Translations under genes and position numbers: made by a program
Notes under the pieces: generated by a model
The model's input: the letters and a program-made list of their open reading frames with translations, nothing else
Told to the model about the DNA's origin: nothing
Databases searched by the model: none
Shown here: positions 25,102-36,670 of the stretch, in pieces
Numbering within the stretch: the first letter of the stretch is position 1
Layout of the letters: each line of letters opens with the position of its first letter
Source of the DNA: Mytilisepta virgata
Lineage: Eukaryota > Mollusca > Bivalvia > Mytilida > Mytilidae
Length of the DNA: 64,000 bases
Direction: 5' to 3'
NCBI GenBank assembly: GCA_028015205.1
Contig: CM051508.1
Span: 11,674,001 to 11,738,000, forward strand

Positions 25102-25447
25102 AGATGGACGGATAAATTATTGTTTAACGTCCAATAGCAACCATTTAAGTGCATATCAGTGAGAGAAAATGTTGATATGAATATGAACCCTGCCTTGTAC
25201 TAGACCAAAATGCCGAGCCGAATTTTTATCGTGCTAGCTCAGGAGGTCCGCAGGAAGACATATCTTCCCAACCGGACACATTATTCTGACTCAGAGCCAA
25301 CCAGTCGTTTGCTCTTACTCCTAGATGGTACGTGCTTGGAGGAGAAGTTTTTTTATGTTTTCGTTGGAACAAGTCGAGGATTTAACCAGCGACATCCTGC
25401 ACTCGAGGCGAGCACGCTACCACGAGACCATCGAGGCGGTACTATAT
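25102..25447 (-). mobile_element. tRNA-headed SINE, near full length
   Basis: The reverse complement aligns end to end with 54711-55070. The head (near 25400-25445) has the tRNA-like pol III A-box region GTGGTCTCGTGGTAGCGTGC and a degenerate B box. The body shares the ATGTCTTCCTGCGG block, and the 3' end shares the TTGCTATTGGACGTTAAACA tail. It sits in the receptor intron between exons 10 and 11. Short ORFs on both strands here are SINE-derived. Confidence 0.7.
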
Positions 25448-25637
25448 ATATCTCTGAGTATCTATTATTATAGTAATTCGTTTTACAAATGTAAAGCAAA
25501 CATTGTAGATTGAAAACAAACAGTATATCCTGGAACTTGAACAAAAGTATCTATTCTTAACATAAATAAGGGAATGAGCATTGTTCACACGTTCATTTGA
25601 GGTTTCTCCACAACAAGCATACAAAACAATTCCTCAC

Positions 25638-25775
25638 CTTCCCGATTCACCATTCTCTGATCCGAACCAAGGCCACAACGAGTTCTCTCATTATTGATTT
25701 TTTTTCCATAATTCTTTTTATTCATAAGACAAGCACCTTGTGTCTGATATAACAGGTTATCTGCTGCAAGGTTTT
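25638..25775 (-). CDS. IgSF receptor exon 10: cytoplasmic tail, second YQTQ motif
   Basis: A phase 1-1 exon of 138 nt, acceptor ATCTTTTAG and donor GTGAGG. It encodes NLAADNLLYQTQ at its start, then a basic, Asn/Lys/Arg-rich stretch (MNKKNYGKKINNERTR). It is related to the previous exon over the first 12 residues. L-x-Y-x-x-x does not meet the full ITIM consensus because Gln replaces the +3 aliphatic residue. ORFs running across both ends of this exon are open by chance. Confidence 0.65.
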
Positions 25776-26222
25776 CTAAAAGATATGATAAGATATAATA
25801 TGCCTGTACATTTTTAACTAAACAGCATGTAGGAACAATATATGAAACTTCTTTCATTTAATGCAAAGAGAGTTTCTGTAACAGGCACTCCATCAAAAAG
25901 ACAACGCAGCTTTTACTTGCATTTTTTTAAAATCACATTCCGTCTAGTGTGCTAGTTGCTATTATTTTCCTATTGAAGATCAACATTAATGGAATTACAT
26001 ACTAAATATGACCACTAATTCTATTCTAACAGGAATTTACAATATACCTTATCTAACAGACATAACAAGGGACATAAGAAGAACCATAATCGTTTGAAAA
26101 TAAAGGTAGATTACTTAAATTATGGTAAGTAAAATAAAAGTCTGTGTTACGTTAACGTGAATAATCGCGAAAAATGTTTTTTTCTTTTACATGTATTAAA
26201 TGATCATAAATATTACTGCACT

Positions 26223-26595
26223 TCATGATTTACTTGGAAGGCTTCGTAAGGTTATTGATTTTAGCAGCCCAGCATGAAAGTTATTTAGACCTTTGTTCCT
26301 TGTAAGTAAAGTCAAGAAATACCAAAGGGATATTCGAAGGAGAGAAAAATCGTAACAACTGGCAAACTCCGGAGAACAACTAAGACGAGACCAAAACAAT
26401 ACATGCACTACAATTAAAAACTAAAAGCATATGAACAACATGGACCCCACCAAAAAACCTGGGGTAGACTCAGGTGCTCCGGAAGAGTAAGCAGTCTCTG
26501 CTTCCTGCAGGACACCCGCCATGGTGTCTATGTCAAATCCGATATGCGGAAGGGATAATATCTATGGAACAGGTCCATTTTCAATAACAATCCAA
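26223..26595 (-). mobile_element. variant 3' UTR repeat, copy 1
   Basis: Shares AAGTCAAGAAATACCAAAGG, GGATATTCGAAGGA, CAAACTCCGGAGAACAAC, ACATGGACCCCACCAAAAAA and CTCAGGTGCTCCGGAAGAGT with 61335-61530. The GTGCTCCGGAAG core is also in the 28.7-kb UTR repeat, so this is a related subfamily. It lies in the receptor intron between exons 9 and 10. Confidence 0.55.
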
Positions 26596-27815
26596 AGATA
26601 CTTATATTAGATATAGTAAATTTATACTATGCTGTATACGACACATTTCAAGGAGTTACCTCTCATCAGCAGCATTAAAACCGAAACATTTGGAAGACCA
26701 AAAACCAAACTTATTTTAAACAAGAACTACTCATAACCAAAAATACCGAATTAGGAAGCCAAATTTCAGCTAAGGAGATCTACCATGTGCAATACAAGGA
26801 ATGAACCCTTAGTATTTCTATTGTTTTTTAATTTTTCTAAATACTGGTAATTTCTGTAACAAATCAATATGTATAGAATAAAATGTAAACCGTTATATAT
26901 TAATTTCTCCCTGATTTATTTAAAACGGTTTCAAATTTCCCTAATATTTTGTGTGTGGTCAACTAGTATTTGCAGTAACAACCTGGCATATCACATCATA
27001 TCTTAATTTAATTTCGGTCAATCGGCTAATTAAGAATTGCTGACATAGTAGTCAAACAGAGGCAGTTTGAAATTTATTTAGAGGAAACTCAGCGTGGTCG
27101 ACCACAACAATTTCCTGATCGATTAACATATCCTGAAATGGTGTCTTTGTACGCTATGGACAAGCCATCTTCATGTGAAATTCACATCACAAATTTCATG
27201 TGAAATTTAAATATCTTCATCAAACCAGGGAAAATGCATTATTTTCAATCACTACTCGCAATGTAAAAGTATTTTTTTCACCATTTCAAAAGACATTTTC
27301 ACGTTAAATTCTCATACAATTATGTGGAAATTCATAATGAATTTCAGATGAAAGATAATGCAGGTCATTTTTACTACATGTAACTACATGGCCAATGCAC
27401 ATAATTTTAACGTTAAATTTCACATGTTGGCCAGATGAAATTGAAGGTAGGAAAAATGTACATTATGTATTTGTTCACGTTATGTGTTGCCTTTACATGT
27501 ATCTGTTTCAATGGCCTATCTATGACTGTTTTTTAGACCAAAAGATTTTTGCTCAAGAGAATGTGGAATTCACGTGAAAATAAGATAATTTCTGTTCATA
27601 AAGTAAGTTTCTGTTTGAAACTTCTCGTATTCTCACTGTAACTTGTTTACGTCGATTCTACAAAAAGCGATAGAGAACAAAAACTCAAACGAGGATTACA
27701 TAAGTTTTGTCCATAATATCATGTTTATCTGAAAGCCGAAAACATCAAAAGAATGAGAGAAATCTTTGTATATTTGTTATGTATATATGCTTTTAAAAAC
27801 AAATTTAATAATTTT

Positions 27816-27960
27816 AATGCATAAATGTGCACATTTCGTCGATTTACGACTCATCAGTTGTGTTAAACGCCAAAAGGTTGTCAACCAAAACGATATTCCA
27901 AATCGATGAAGTGCAAACAATGGCCAAAAGGGTAAAGCCAAAACCATCTAAGGACACAAT
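27816..27960. repeat. interspersed repeat, 'tgtgcacatttcgt' family, copy 1
   Basis: Shares TGTGCACATTTCGTC, GACTCATCAGTT and a following stretch rich in CCAAAA with 33390-33560. Both copies are in the same orientation and both lie in introns of the receptor gene. The second half decays into AAAA/CCAAAA-rich low-complexity sequence. I cannot assign a class. Confidence 0.55.
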
Positions 27961-28152
27961 CTCCGAAACAGAGGCTCTTGTATCTCCTACGTAGGAAAGT
28001 ATCAATGTCGAGCCGTTATCGAAACACTAGCAACATATCCGTATAAATTGCACTTATATTTTAACTGAAATTAAGTGAACTTATTTTAATACTAAATATT
28101 GTGAAGTTCTTTATATAGCGATTTGTAATATATGAAAGAGATTTTAAATTAC

Positions 28153-28269
28153 CATGATTTTGTTCTTCTCTGCCTGTTCTTATGCTGGGAAAGGTGGGGG
28201 TTTGCAGTAGTCCTATTTGAGAGTTATCAGGCTGTGATTGGTAGATATCATTTTCTACTGCAATTCTAT
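28153..28269 (-). CDS. IgSF receptor exon 9: cytoplasmic tail, first YQSQ motif
   Basis: A phase 1-1 exon of 117 nt, acceptor CATTCTAG and donor GTAATT. It encodes RIAVENDIYQSQ followed by a Pro/Ser/Thr-rich linker (LLQTPTFPSIR) and a polar end. The R-I-A-V-E-N-x-x-Y-Q-S-Q block matches N-L-A-A-D-N-x-x-Y-Q-T-Q in the next exon, so the two look like duplicated tail exons. The tyrosine is preceded by acidic residues, as in many kinase substrates. Placement rests on splice phase and on the shared motif. Confidence 0.65.
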
Positions 28270-28739
28270 CTAGAATGGTAAAAAAAAACAATCAGATAAA
28301 AAATATGACTCAATGTTTATTAAATTATGTTAAGCTTTTTACTTTAGATAAAATAGATATCACGAAAAAGACCCTTAAAACATTCGTAGAATAAAATAAC
28401 ACAATTTACTAGAAAATAGTACCTATTCCTGTTCTCACTTAATTCAAACTTGTTGATCTTTATTGTTCGTTATAAGACCAATAATAAACCCGGTGATCAT
28501 TCAAATACCAGCCACGGATATAAAACACAATCGTCTGACTTGAATAATTACTTCCGTTAGAAATTGAATATCATTGAAGTGATGTAATTGTATAATCATT
28601 TTGAACTTGTATCTCATTGAGGCGTAGTGCAAGCATACATCAAACAAATATTGTACGTTACTCTGTAAACATGATAAAGAAAACAATAACACTTCTTGTG
28701 ACTTTATATAAGTTCATATATTAAACAAAATAAATTCTT

Positions 28740-29030
28740 TATATAAAAAGCCCAAACATACCTAAGGAGCAATAAAAAAAACGTAATCCATTGGACAGAA
28801 AAACCATGGAAATGAACAACCACAAGCACAACAAACAAACACAGAAAACTAAAAAACAATGAACAACACGAACTCCTATAAAAACCAGGAGTAAACCCAG
28901 GTGCTCCGGAAGGGTAAGCAGTTCCTGCTCCGTATACGGCACCCGTCGTGAAGTTCAACAGAATCAATCCTGGGGAAGTCACAAATCGATTGAGGCACAT
29001 GAAAGGTTACGACAGTGGGAACAGGTCCAA
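28740..29030 (-). mobile_element. 3' UTR fragment of an RT-bearing retroelement
   Basis: It matches, in reverse complement, the segment that follows the RT C-terminal ORF at 43620-43830: GTTCCCACTGTCGTAACCTT, TTTGTTGTGCTTGTGGTTGT, AATGGATTACG and the end GCTCCTTAGGTATGTTTG. It lies in the receptor intron between exons 8 and 9. The minus ORFs of 67-98 codons here are in this UTR. Confidence 0.6.
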
Positions 29031-29064
29031 CATTAATTTGTAATTCATCCTAAAAAGTACTTAC

Positions 29065-29096
29065 CTTGTATTTCATTCATTGCAATTCTTGAATTA
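29065..29096 (-). other. possible alternative or decayed tail exon (32 nt)
   Basis: A sequence between an ATTTGTAG acceptor and a strong donor (AAG/GTAAGT), lying between exons 8 and 9. In one frame it reads N-S-R-I-A-M-N-E-I-Q, resembling the R-I-A-V-E-N-x-I-Y-Q start of exon 9. Spliced from the phase-1 end of exon 8 it would instead reach TGA after six codons, giving a receptor with almost no tail. It is therefore either a fossil duplicate exon or a poison exon. Not included in the main model. Confidence 0.35.
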
Positions 29097-30020
29097 CTAC
29101 AAATACATAAACGTTGTTGTATGTTTACATATATTACAGATATAAAAGATAGAGGCAGTTAAGATATCATAACCCTGGTTATTGAGACTTATTTAGTGTG
29201 TATCAGGTCACACTATCTGACACTTTGTTCGGTTTGTATTTTTTCACTTCATGCCATCGTCAATTGGATGTTAAGTTTTTAAGATAACTTTAGTTTATTA
29301 GCAAAAAAAATGGTTAGGCTACACAAAATATGCGAGATGCATTGATGTTCACCTTCCATGGGATCAATTAATTTGAATTATCAGAACTAAAAGGCGTTAT
29401 TTTATGTAACAAAACTCAACTACTGAATTTATAAAACGTCGTTGAATTTTTCTTGCTTGTACTAATTCTTGTTAAGATTATTTTCTAAAATTGACACCAT
29501 AGTATGTAAATTTGTAAAAAGTTCTATGTCATGAATGAATTTAGGATAAGTGCTTATAATGGTTAAAGTTAAAAATAACAAAACATTGTGAACCCTAATG
29601 GATGGTGATTCCCATGAAAATATCGTTGGACTGATAAAATAGACATGAATATCTACATGTGCATACAAAGAGCAATTCAAACATGACAAGTAAAAAACTG
29701 GAAATATAAATGAAACACAAAAATGTCCTAAAGCTAGAAACCATGAACTTTAGGATTTCTTCATAAACTTGGATTGAACCCAATATTTGAACATCAAGTA
29801 GTTCGTCCTGCGTGTTTTATTGCATATGGCATTCTTCGTATTGATAAACAGTCCGTTAGGTGAGAGGAAAAGCATTATAATACATCAGGAACCCATGGAC
29901 AACTACGTACTGCGTATTTGATGGGCTAAGAAACGTCAAGCGCAACGAATTGCTTAGAGGTTGACAAACAAGAAATGAATACATTTTTTGCATAATGATC
30001 CTGCAGTTGATTTATATTCT

Positions 30021-30027
30021 CAAAAAC

Positions 30028-30065
<38 letters not shown>

Positions 30066-30425
30066 AACGTCCAGTGGCAAATATTTCATGCTTCTTCAGG
30101 ACGAGAACCAGTTCACATAATATTCACAATTTAAATAGGAGTGGGACAGGACCAAAGGGGAACCAATTTTGACTGCCACTCTAAAGCGAGGATGGTTGGG
30201 TAAGGTCGGGTAATTTAGCCTTCTGTAGCGGCAATAGCCTACTTTTTTTCAAAAACTACAGAAGGGTTCTTTAGAATACAGGGAGTGTGGCATTCTCAAA
30301 ACACGTTACCCGTATTATGACCTGACAGCCCCCCCAAACGAGAGGGTCTCCTCTATCCGCCACCTGGGGACGCGCTAGACAGCTCTATGGGTTGAGTCCC
30401 CGTGATCCATCACAGGTGCCTAGAA
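30021..30425 (-). mobile_element. SINE/LINE-tail-like element with (CAAT)n 3' tail
   Basis: Read on the minus strand the element ends TTTGCCACTGGACGTTAAT followed by about eight CAAT units (30031-30064 on +). It contains CGGATAGAGGAGACCCTCTC and GGCAGTCAAAATTGG, shared with the copy at 23350-23858. A short simple-repeat tail is usual for elements moved by L2/CR1/RTE-type machinery (established). It is inside the receptor intron between exons 8 and 9. Confidence 0.6.
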
Positions 30426-30436
30426 ATAATATTGAA

Positions 30437-30442
<6 letters not shown>

Positions 30443-30492
<50 letters not shown>

Positions 30493-30506
30493 AGATAGAT
30501 AGATAG
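30443..30506. repeat. compound microsatellite (AT)n(AG)n(ATAG)n
   Basis: Three simple repeats in series just upstream (gene direction) of the (CAAT)-tailed element. The minus ORF ending in L-S-L-S/Y-I-Y-I is the translation of it. Confidence 0.8.
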
Positions 30507-31884
30507 CCATTTAAAGAATGTACATGTCATATAAGTCAAGGGGAAATAGGACAAAAATGCAGATGTTATCAGATGAAAATTAGTCTTTGATGTGCAATGT
30601 ATGAAGACATGCATTGTAAAACAACAATCGTGCATTCAAAGTATATATGAAAAATGTGTAATTATAACTTCAATATGGCTAAGGTACCTTGTATATATGA
30701 AAGTGTTTTTGAGACAAGATCATAATTAAAGGTTGGAAAGTATTGCAAAAATGTTTGAATTGAATTTGTATTTGAATACCTAACTTCACAACGGAGAAGA
30801 CAAATGACATCAGGTTCGTGTTTTACTAAAGGTCGTAAGAGCTACGATGAGTCGTAACTTGTATATATGTAAAGGATTTACGACCTTGCAGATTACAATT
30901 ATTCTAGAAATAGCATGTCAACGATTAGGGAATATGAAAGAAAATATTAAAAAAATAAAGGTAAGTCACAATGAAAGATCAAAATGTTAAACAACAAAGT
31001 TTTATAGACATATAAATTATTTTGTTGGAATGATGTTATCAATAGTGTTTACCAGGAAATGTCTGTTTTGATGAATTTTCCTGTAATTTAAAAAGGTTTA
31101 TATGCAACATTGTAACAACTATACCCTCTTTGCATATTTTGTACCTTAAGATTGTCGCCAGATAAATTAATATCTTAATATCATTTTACAATATTGAGGA
31201 AAATGAAAGCAAAATTGTCTGAAAAGACACTCTGTAACTTAAAAAAATACTCATATTAAATTTTTTCATAGGAATATCAAATCAATTATTCGGCAATGTT
31301 TGAAAATCGATAAAATTATCCAACTAAATGGTAATTTAACAGGTAATTTAAGAACCATGTCAATATTGCACACCACACAAATCGAGAAGGGTCTTGGTAT
31401 TCCTTGGCTTACCTTAGATTATTGAACAAATTGTGCAAAATTAAATACTTGGAATTGAGGGTAATTTTAGGTAAAAAACACAAATTTTTAAAATATCACA
31501 AATAAAGATGATGATATGAAAATTCTTGAAAAGAATGATTTGGAATCAAATGTATCATGATTTAAATTTCTCACCAGTTCGGTATTTTTGTAAAATTTGG
31601 ATAGCCATTTGAATTTCAATTTATATGTGAAATACCTAATAAAGTGTTAAGTTTCTTTGTTTTGACGAAGTATACTAATTTTTATTCTTTATTTATAATA
31701 ACCATACAAGAAATCTGCATACAACAACGTAAGGTGTTTACCAACAAAACCGGCTGTTTGAATGAATATAGTTTTTTTGCTTTTTGCCAGTTTTGTAACT
31801 GGTACTGGTGAATCATACAAAGGAGGGAGCATGGTGCGAATTAGCAGTATGTTGCTGGGATTACAACAAACTTATTTAGCTTAC

Positions 31885-31989
31885 CTTTCTTAACAAATAG
31901 AACTCCAAATACAACACAACATAATACGAACAGACAACTGCTTACGATTCCTATTATCATTGCAAAAGTATATTGATCTGAAGGAAGCT
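31885..31989 (-). CDS. IgSF receptor exon 8: transmembrane helix
   Basis: A phase 1-1 exon of 105 nt, acceptor TTTTTACAG, donor GTAAGC. After a short juxtamembrane stretch (LPSDQYTF) comes a hydrophobic run of about 23 residues starting AMIIGIVSSCLFVL and ending VVFGVLFV, then a basic KK stop-transfer signal. There is no charged residue within the helix, so it would not recruit an ITAM adaptor by the usual salt-bridge route. This fits a receptor that signals through its own tail. Confidence 0.82.
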
Positions 31990-32936
31990 CTGTAAAAATA
32001 AAAGCAAACATTTCGTAACACGATTTAAACATCTATTTAATTTAGTAGAAGAGAGATATTTTCTATATTAACGCAATATAAAATTCGTGATTATATATAT
32101 ACAGGCAATGTACTTGTATTTGCCTGTATTAGACATTTCCAGTTTCGAATCCGAAACCGAAACCAACTGTTAACTACATATACATTTCTGTTTAAATTCT
32201 TATATATTAATTATAGTTAAACCAAATTTATATCAGCATGATGAAGTTTACAAAGCAGCTTAATAAAAGTTGTTGAAACAATAAACAAATACTTCATTAC
32301 TGTAATATACATGTGGTTTAAGAATTATTGAAATAAACAATTTAAACAGAAATATATATATGTAGTTACCAGTTGGTTTCTATTTCGGATTTGGTTTCGA
32401 TTTCGGTTTCAGTTTCGGCGAAAATACTGGAAATGTGTATTATTTGTTCTTTGAAAAAAACCACAAGTCATGTAAATGTGTGTTATTCTAAATCGGAATG
32501 AGAATTTCGATACTTTCCAGGGGACGGCCAAGTCCAATGTTTGAACTATTCTAAGATAGCAACAAACTACAAAACGAACAAAGCCAAAGCCCCCAAAGTA
32601 CCACAGTAAAATGCTTATAATTTTATGCACTTCCTATCTAGAACAGGGTCATCATTTATTACATAGATCACGTCTCCTTATACTTAATATACAGCAATTA
32701 ATGTCGTGATCAGGGTCTAGGTTTGAAGTGGCAGTTGGCACAGAGACGCCAGAATTAAATTCAAACAAAAACCATAATTGAATTCGGAAGGATAATTATG
32801 TAATGTTCTTGAAAGTAATTCCACTTTATCTTTATAGTTTTTGAGAACCGTTATTAGACTAATTGTTTTAATTTTACAGAAACAACTAAGTTGTCAGAGA
32901 ATACACACATTGGGAGAATGCATATGTTAAACTTAC

Positions 32937-33227
32937 GTAATGTTCTGATCGTAAATGGATCGGTCTTGTTACTACTTCCAACCGAATTGTTTGAATAAAC
33001 ACGTATTACATAATTGGTGTCTGGTTTTAACTGCTTCAGCGTATGAGTAAACATCAGTGTGTGATCATCCGGAAATGGGCCATGTAATTTCCACAACTTG
33101 TCTGTTAGTGTTTTGATCTCCACAAAAAAATATTGATCGAAACCCCCATTGAAATTCCTTTTCCAACTGACTACGATTGTATCTTCTTCCGATTCAACCT
33201 TTACGTTTTTTGGTACTTCTGGCACAT
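32937..33227 (-). CDS. IgSF receptor exon 7: fibronectin type III domain
   Basis: A phase 1-1 exon of 291 nt ending at donor GTAAGT. It shows the canonical FN3 signature: VPEVPKNVKVES at the start, IVVSWKRNFNGG with the core Trp of strand B, a Y-F-V-E-I strand C, LKPDTNYVIRVYSNNSVGSS for the L-x-P-x-T-x-Y-x-x-R-V-x-x-x-N-x-x-G-x-S motif, and FTIRTL at the end. A single FN3 between the Ig block and the membrane is the nephrin/adhesion-receptor layout. The ORF continues past 32937 into the intron by chance. Confidence 0.87.
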
Positions 33228-33389
33228 CTTAATAAGACAAATCAACAAAACAACATATCATTTTTAAGATAAGAATGAAATAGAATATTGAATTATTTAC
33301 TACAAAAGCGACGTTAGCTTAATGGTCAAGAAGTATATACAAATACATCTGTACATTTATGGTGAATATACTTAATAAAGATCTTTGAT

Positions 33390-33560
33390 GCAAATTTTAA
33401 TGCACAAGATGTGCACATTTCGTCAATTTAAGACTCATCAGTTTCGCTCAAGGCCTAAAAGGCTGAAAACCAAAACAACAATCCAAAAGTTGAAGAGCAA
33501 ATTCAAAAATTCCAAAATGACCAAAAAGGATAAAACGATACTTCAGGTAGCGAATTCCGA
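33390..33560. repeat. interspersed repeat, 'tgtgcacatttcgt' family, copy 2
   Basis: The second copy of the family at 27816, just upstream (in gene direction) of the FN3 exon. The 67-residue, Lys-rich + strand ORF across it is a product of the repeat's A-rich composition, not a gene. Confidence 0.55.
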
Positions 33561-34337
33561 ACAGAAATCCATTCAAAATAATGTGTGAGTGGATTTTGTG
33601 AAATATTTAACACACAAGACGTCATATTCATCATTGTTAATCGTTATTCTATTCAGATGAGGTCTATTTCATCTGTAATGCAGTTCAATACTCAATAAAT
33701 TTCTATGGCACACATCACACTTTTCCAACAAACTGTCTCAATCTGATAATTCTGTCCATATCTTTTGTACTGTTTTTCATTGATTATTGTTAATTCTATT
33801 TTTGTCTTTAAAATTGTGTTTGCTCGTATGGAAAATTTCTTTCAAACCAGTGATAAACTATGTAAAAGAATGAATCAGAATCAAGAGATCCAAGGCAACA
33901 TAATCCTTACAACTCCATACCTTGAAAAAAACAGAAAGCAACAAAAAGATCACAGAAATGACATGTGGTGCATTCAAGCTTTGTCAAAATCTCTTAATTG
34001 AGACTTTAGATAAACAACAAGGTCAACAATGACATACCAATGAATCAAATCTACACAAAAGGTAGATCTCGGACAAAACGAAACATAATACAGCAGAGCA
34101 CAAAACACAAACATAAATGCAAAAGAGAATCAGGACAGTCTGACACTGAACAGTGGTGGATTAAACCGGTTTTATTTGTACGCAAACCTCCCCAATCTGG
34201 TATATAAAACATACCGTTTAAGCCAGTGCAGAATGATTACAGTGAGAGTGACCGCTGACTAGAAGTGCAAAAATTTGTCGGACGGTACATAATGTAGATA
34301 TCAGGGTTAGACTTTGTCGTTGTAATTAGATACTTAC

Positions 34338-34676
34338 TGGCCGATTTAAGTTCTACAGTAAAGTTTGCAGTACCGTGGTTATTCTGCAACTGAAATTCAT
34401 AGAAGCCGAAATCTTCTTCTTTGATGTCACTGCGAAAAAAGGTGATTTCATATCCTTCCATTAAAACTTCAACACCAAAGATTTCATCTTCAACTTGTGT
34501 TGGAGTATAAGTAAGTAGATCGGCTTTTGATTGTTTCAAGTCCAAGTCTATGCCATTTTTTGAAACACTGATTTTTTCAAACAATGGATAACTATATGCA
34601 TTCAGAATAATTGTTGCATTTTGCTGGTATCTTCCAAATTGCGTCTTCTTATTCTTTGAAACAAAACTAGGCCTGT
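34338..34676 (-). CDS. IgSF receptor exon 6: Ig5, membrane-proximal, lacks both core cysteines
   Basis: A phase 1-1 exon of 339 nt with a perfect donor (GTAAGTAT) and a TTTTTAG acceptor. The fold is still readable: NATIILNAYSYP occupies the first-cysteine strand with Asn where Cys is expected, and EEDFGFYEFQLQNNHG matches D-x-G-x-Y-x-C-x-x-x-N-x-x-G with Phe instead of Cys. NFTVEL forms the last strand. Loss of both cysteines together is typical of Ig-like domains that drop the disulfide, not of random decay, since the frame, phase and sequons are kept. It could alternatively be a diverged FN3-like sandwich, but the Y-x-F-x-x-x-N-x-x-G pattern favours Ig. Confidence 0.75.
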
Positions 34677-35619
34677 CTAAAAATTAAAAAATAGTTGCTT
34701 ATGTATAAATATTTTATTATACGCATTTAAAAGCCAAAAAACTAAACATGTTTACAATCATTTGTGTTCATGAAGTAATATTGTAAAAGCCGTAACTATA
34801 TCACAGAGTATCATATTTATATGATATATATGGTAATCAAAATCATGAAAATCTGGATTATTATTGCGCACAACACGGGGATATGAATCTGTCTCTCAAT
34901 CATGTTGATGATGCCTTATCATCATGTTTAAGGGATAATATTCATACATGGAAAATATAAAACATATGTATTTCATTTTAAAAATGTCTTTAAAAATAAC
35001 CGTAAAAGATCGAAAAATTACTGTATATTCGTGAAAGTGACATTTTCATTTGTTCATTTAGTCCTGCCTATATTGTATCACATTAGCCTTGATCAAAATG
35101 TAGGTGAAATCGAAAGCAGGCAATGCATTTTTAAATTCAACACACTGTCATGACTGTCAGGCAAATTACTATCCTGACTCTCTGTTGTGTCCATGTTTTT
35201 TTTTTTTTTTTGTACTCTTTTATGTTATTTTTTGTCCGGCGTTGATTGATTGGTATATTATTGTTGACCTTTTGCTGATTATTTACATTACTGTTTAGTT
35301 TCTAACTAAGACAGAGTACCTTGATTCGCTATTGCCTCGGTGTTTGTCTTTTGTGATCTTTTATGTTAATTCATCTGACATCATGTCGTTTAGATGTCGT
35401 TAATTCACAGGTTTTTACTTTCGAACTGTCCTGTTATTTATTTTCTTATTTACATATGAATTTCTTTAAGACTGGTCTGCTCGGAATCAGTATAATGTGT
35501 CTGAATGGGGTAGTGTGTCCCGAAAAATAAACATTAAGAGCAACCAAATACTAAAGATGTTGTGTTTTGTTGTCATCAACAATAGTCTTTATCGCTACTA
35601 TATATCATCAAATTGTTAC

Positions 35620-35910
35620 CTTTAAACTGAACAGTCATGTTTCCTGCCATAATCTTATTTCCTGTTCTGTCTGAGATGCCGTTTTCGGCATTGCAAATGT
35701 AAACTCCATTGAATTTGTAATATGAACCATTGTAATAATTGGCCTTGAATTGAATGCTTGAAGAATTGTTTAATACTCGTAACGGACTCCCAGAGTTGGA
35801 CAGGTGAATCCAGGAATGAAATGTATACATTTCTGGTCTTCCTCGTGGGATACATTCCAAAACAAAAATGTCATTTATGATCTTTTTATCAATTTGTATC
35901 ACTGGCGGAT
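35620..35910 (-). CDS. IgSF receptor exon 5: Ig4
   Basis: A phase 1-1 exon of 291 nt, acceptor TTTTTAG, donor GTAACA. Core cysteines are in FVLECIPRGRP and GVYICNAENG; a tryptophan (HSWIHL) lies between them at about the right distance. The N-A-E-N-G-I stretch after the second cysteine matches I-set usage. Sequons: NNSS, NGS, NMT. Reading continues past 35620 into intron sequence only by chance. Confidence 0.8.
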
Positions 35911-36406
35911 CTAAAAAGAAAACGAGATAGATATGGTGATTTTTTTTTCATTAGACGAATATTGCTAGTTTATAATACTATTTTCCAATTAATAATACTA
36001 TATTTATTGTGTGAAAAACATGTAAACAACACGTATAAAATTATCAAAAGCTTAATCACATTTTGATAGAAAATATTTGTATGTATATTTTCATTCGATA
36101 AATGTCATGTGATACTATTATATCTCAGTTGGTTGTTATTTCAGCTTTGACTGTTTTTGGATCGTTTGATTATGTTGTTCATATCAATTTGCCAATGTTC
36201 ACCTTTTCAGAGCCTTCGGTCATTTGCGTAATTGACTAAGACTAAGACATGCGCGTCACTGCGGCTGTTTGAAGTACAGAAGTGAAAGTGATGTCCCAAG
36301 CGCATGTGTAGTTTTCTTTGTAAAGAATTTATTGAATTTTACAACTATATCGTAGTATTGATTTTAAATCTTGTGATTTAACATTGTTAAGTACATAAAT
36401 TCTTAC

Positions 36407-36670
36407 ACTGAACAGTGATGTTTACATAGCTTGAACTTCCTCCCAAAATATTTTCTGCCTTGCAATAATAGGCGCCAGCATCAGTTCTATTGATGTTCAC
36501 AATGCTAATAATTAATAAAGACGCTTTCGAGGTACTTTTCAGGAGCATACTGTCTTTAATTATAGTAATATTTGCTGCAACTGGGTTTGCGTCAACAGAG
36601 CAGCGTAATGATATGCTTCCTCCTTCTCTGACTGATGTAATATTTGCATCAAATTTTAAATATGGTCTGT
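36407..36670 (-). CDS. IgSF receptor exon 4: Ig3, I/C2-type
   Basis: A phase 1-1 exon of 264 nt, acceptor ATTTCAG and donor GTAAGA. It reads SVREGGSISLRCSV for the first cysteine strand and NINRTDAGAYYCKAEN for the D-x-G-x-Y-x-C strand, followed by the A-x-N-x-x-G turn of I-set domains. The usual core Trp is replaced (NITIIKDS). It has four sequons (two NIT in the first half, NRT, NIT at the end). It has no early ATG and is easily missed in ORF scans; the opposite-strand ORF covering it is a shadow. Confidence 0.83.

Noticed and set aside
25210..25544. Overlapping ORFs on both strands
   Set aside because: All inside a tRNA-headed SINE.
29065..29096. Including the 32-nt exon in the main receptor model
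   Set aside because: From the phase-1 end of the TM exon it hits TGA; it fits only if an unseen phase 1-to-2 exon precedes it, which I searched for and did not find.
30420..30635. ORF ending in alternating Leu-Ser and Tyr-Ile
   Set aside because: Translation of the compound microsatellite.
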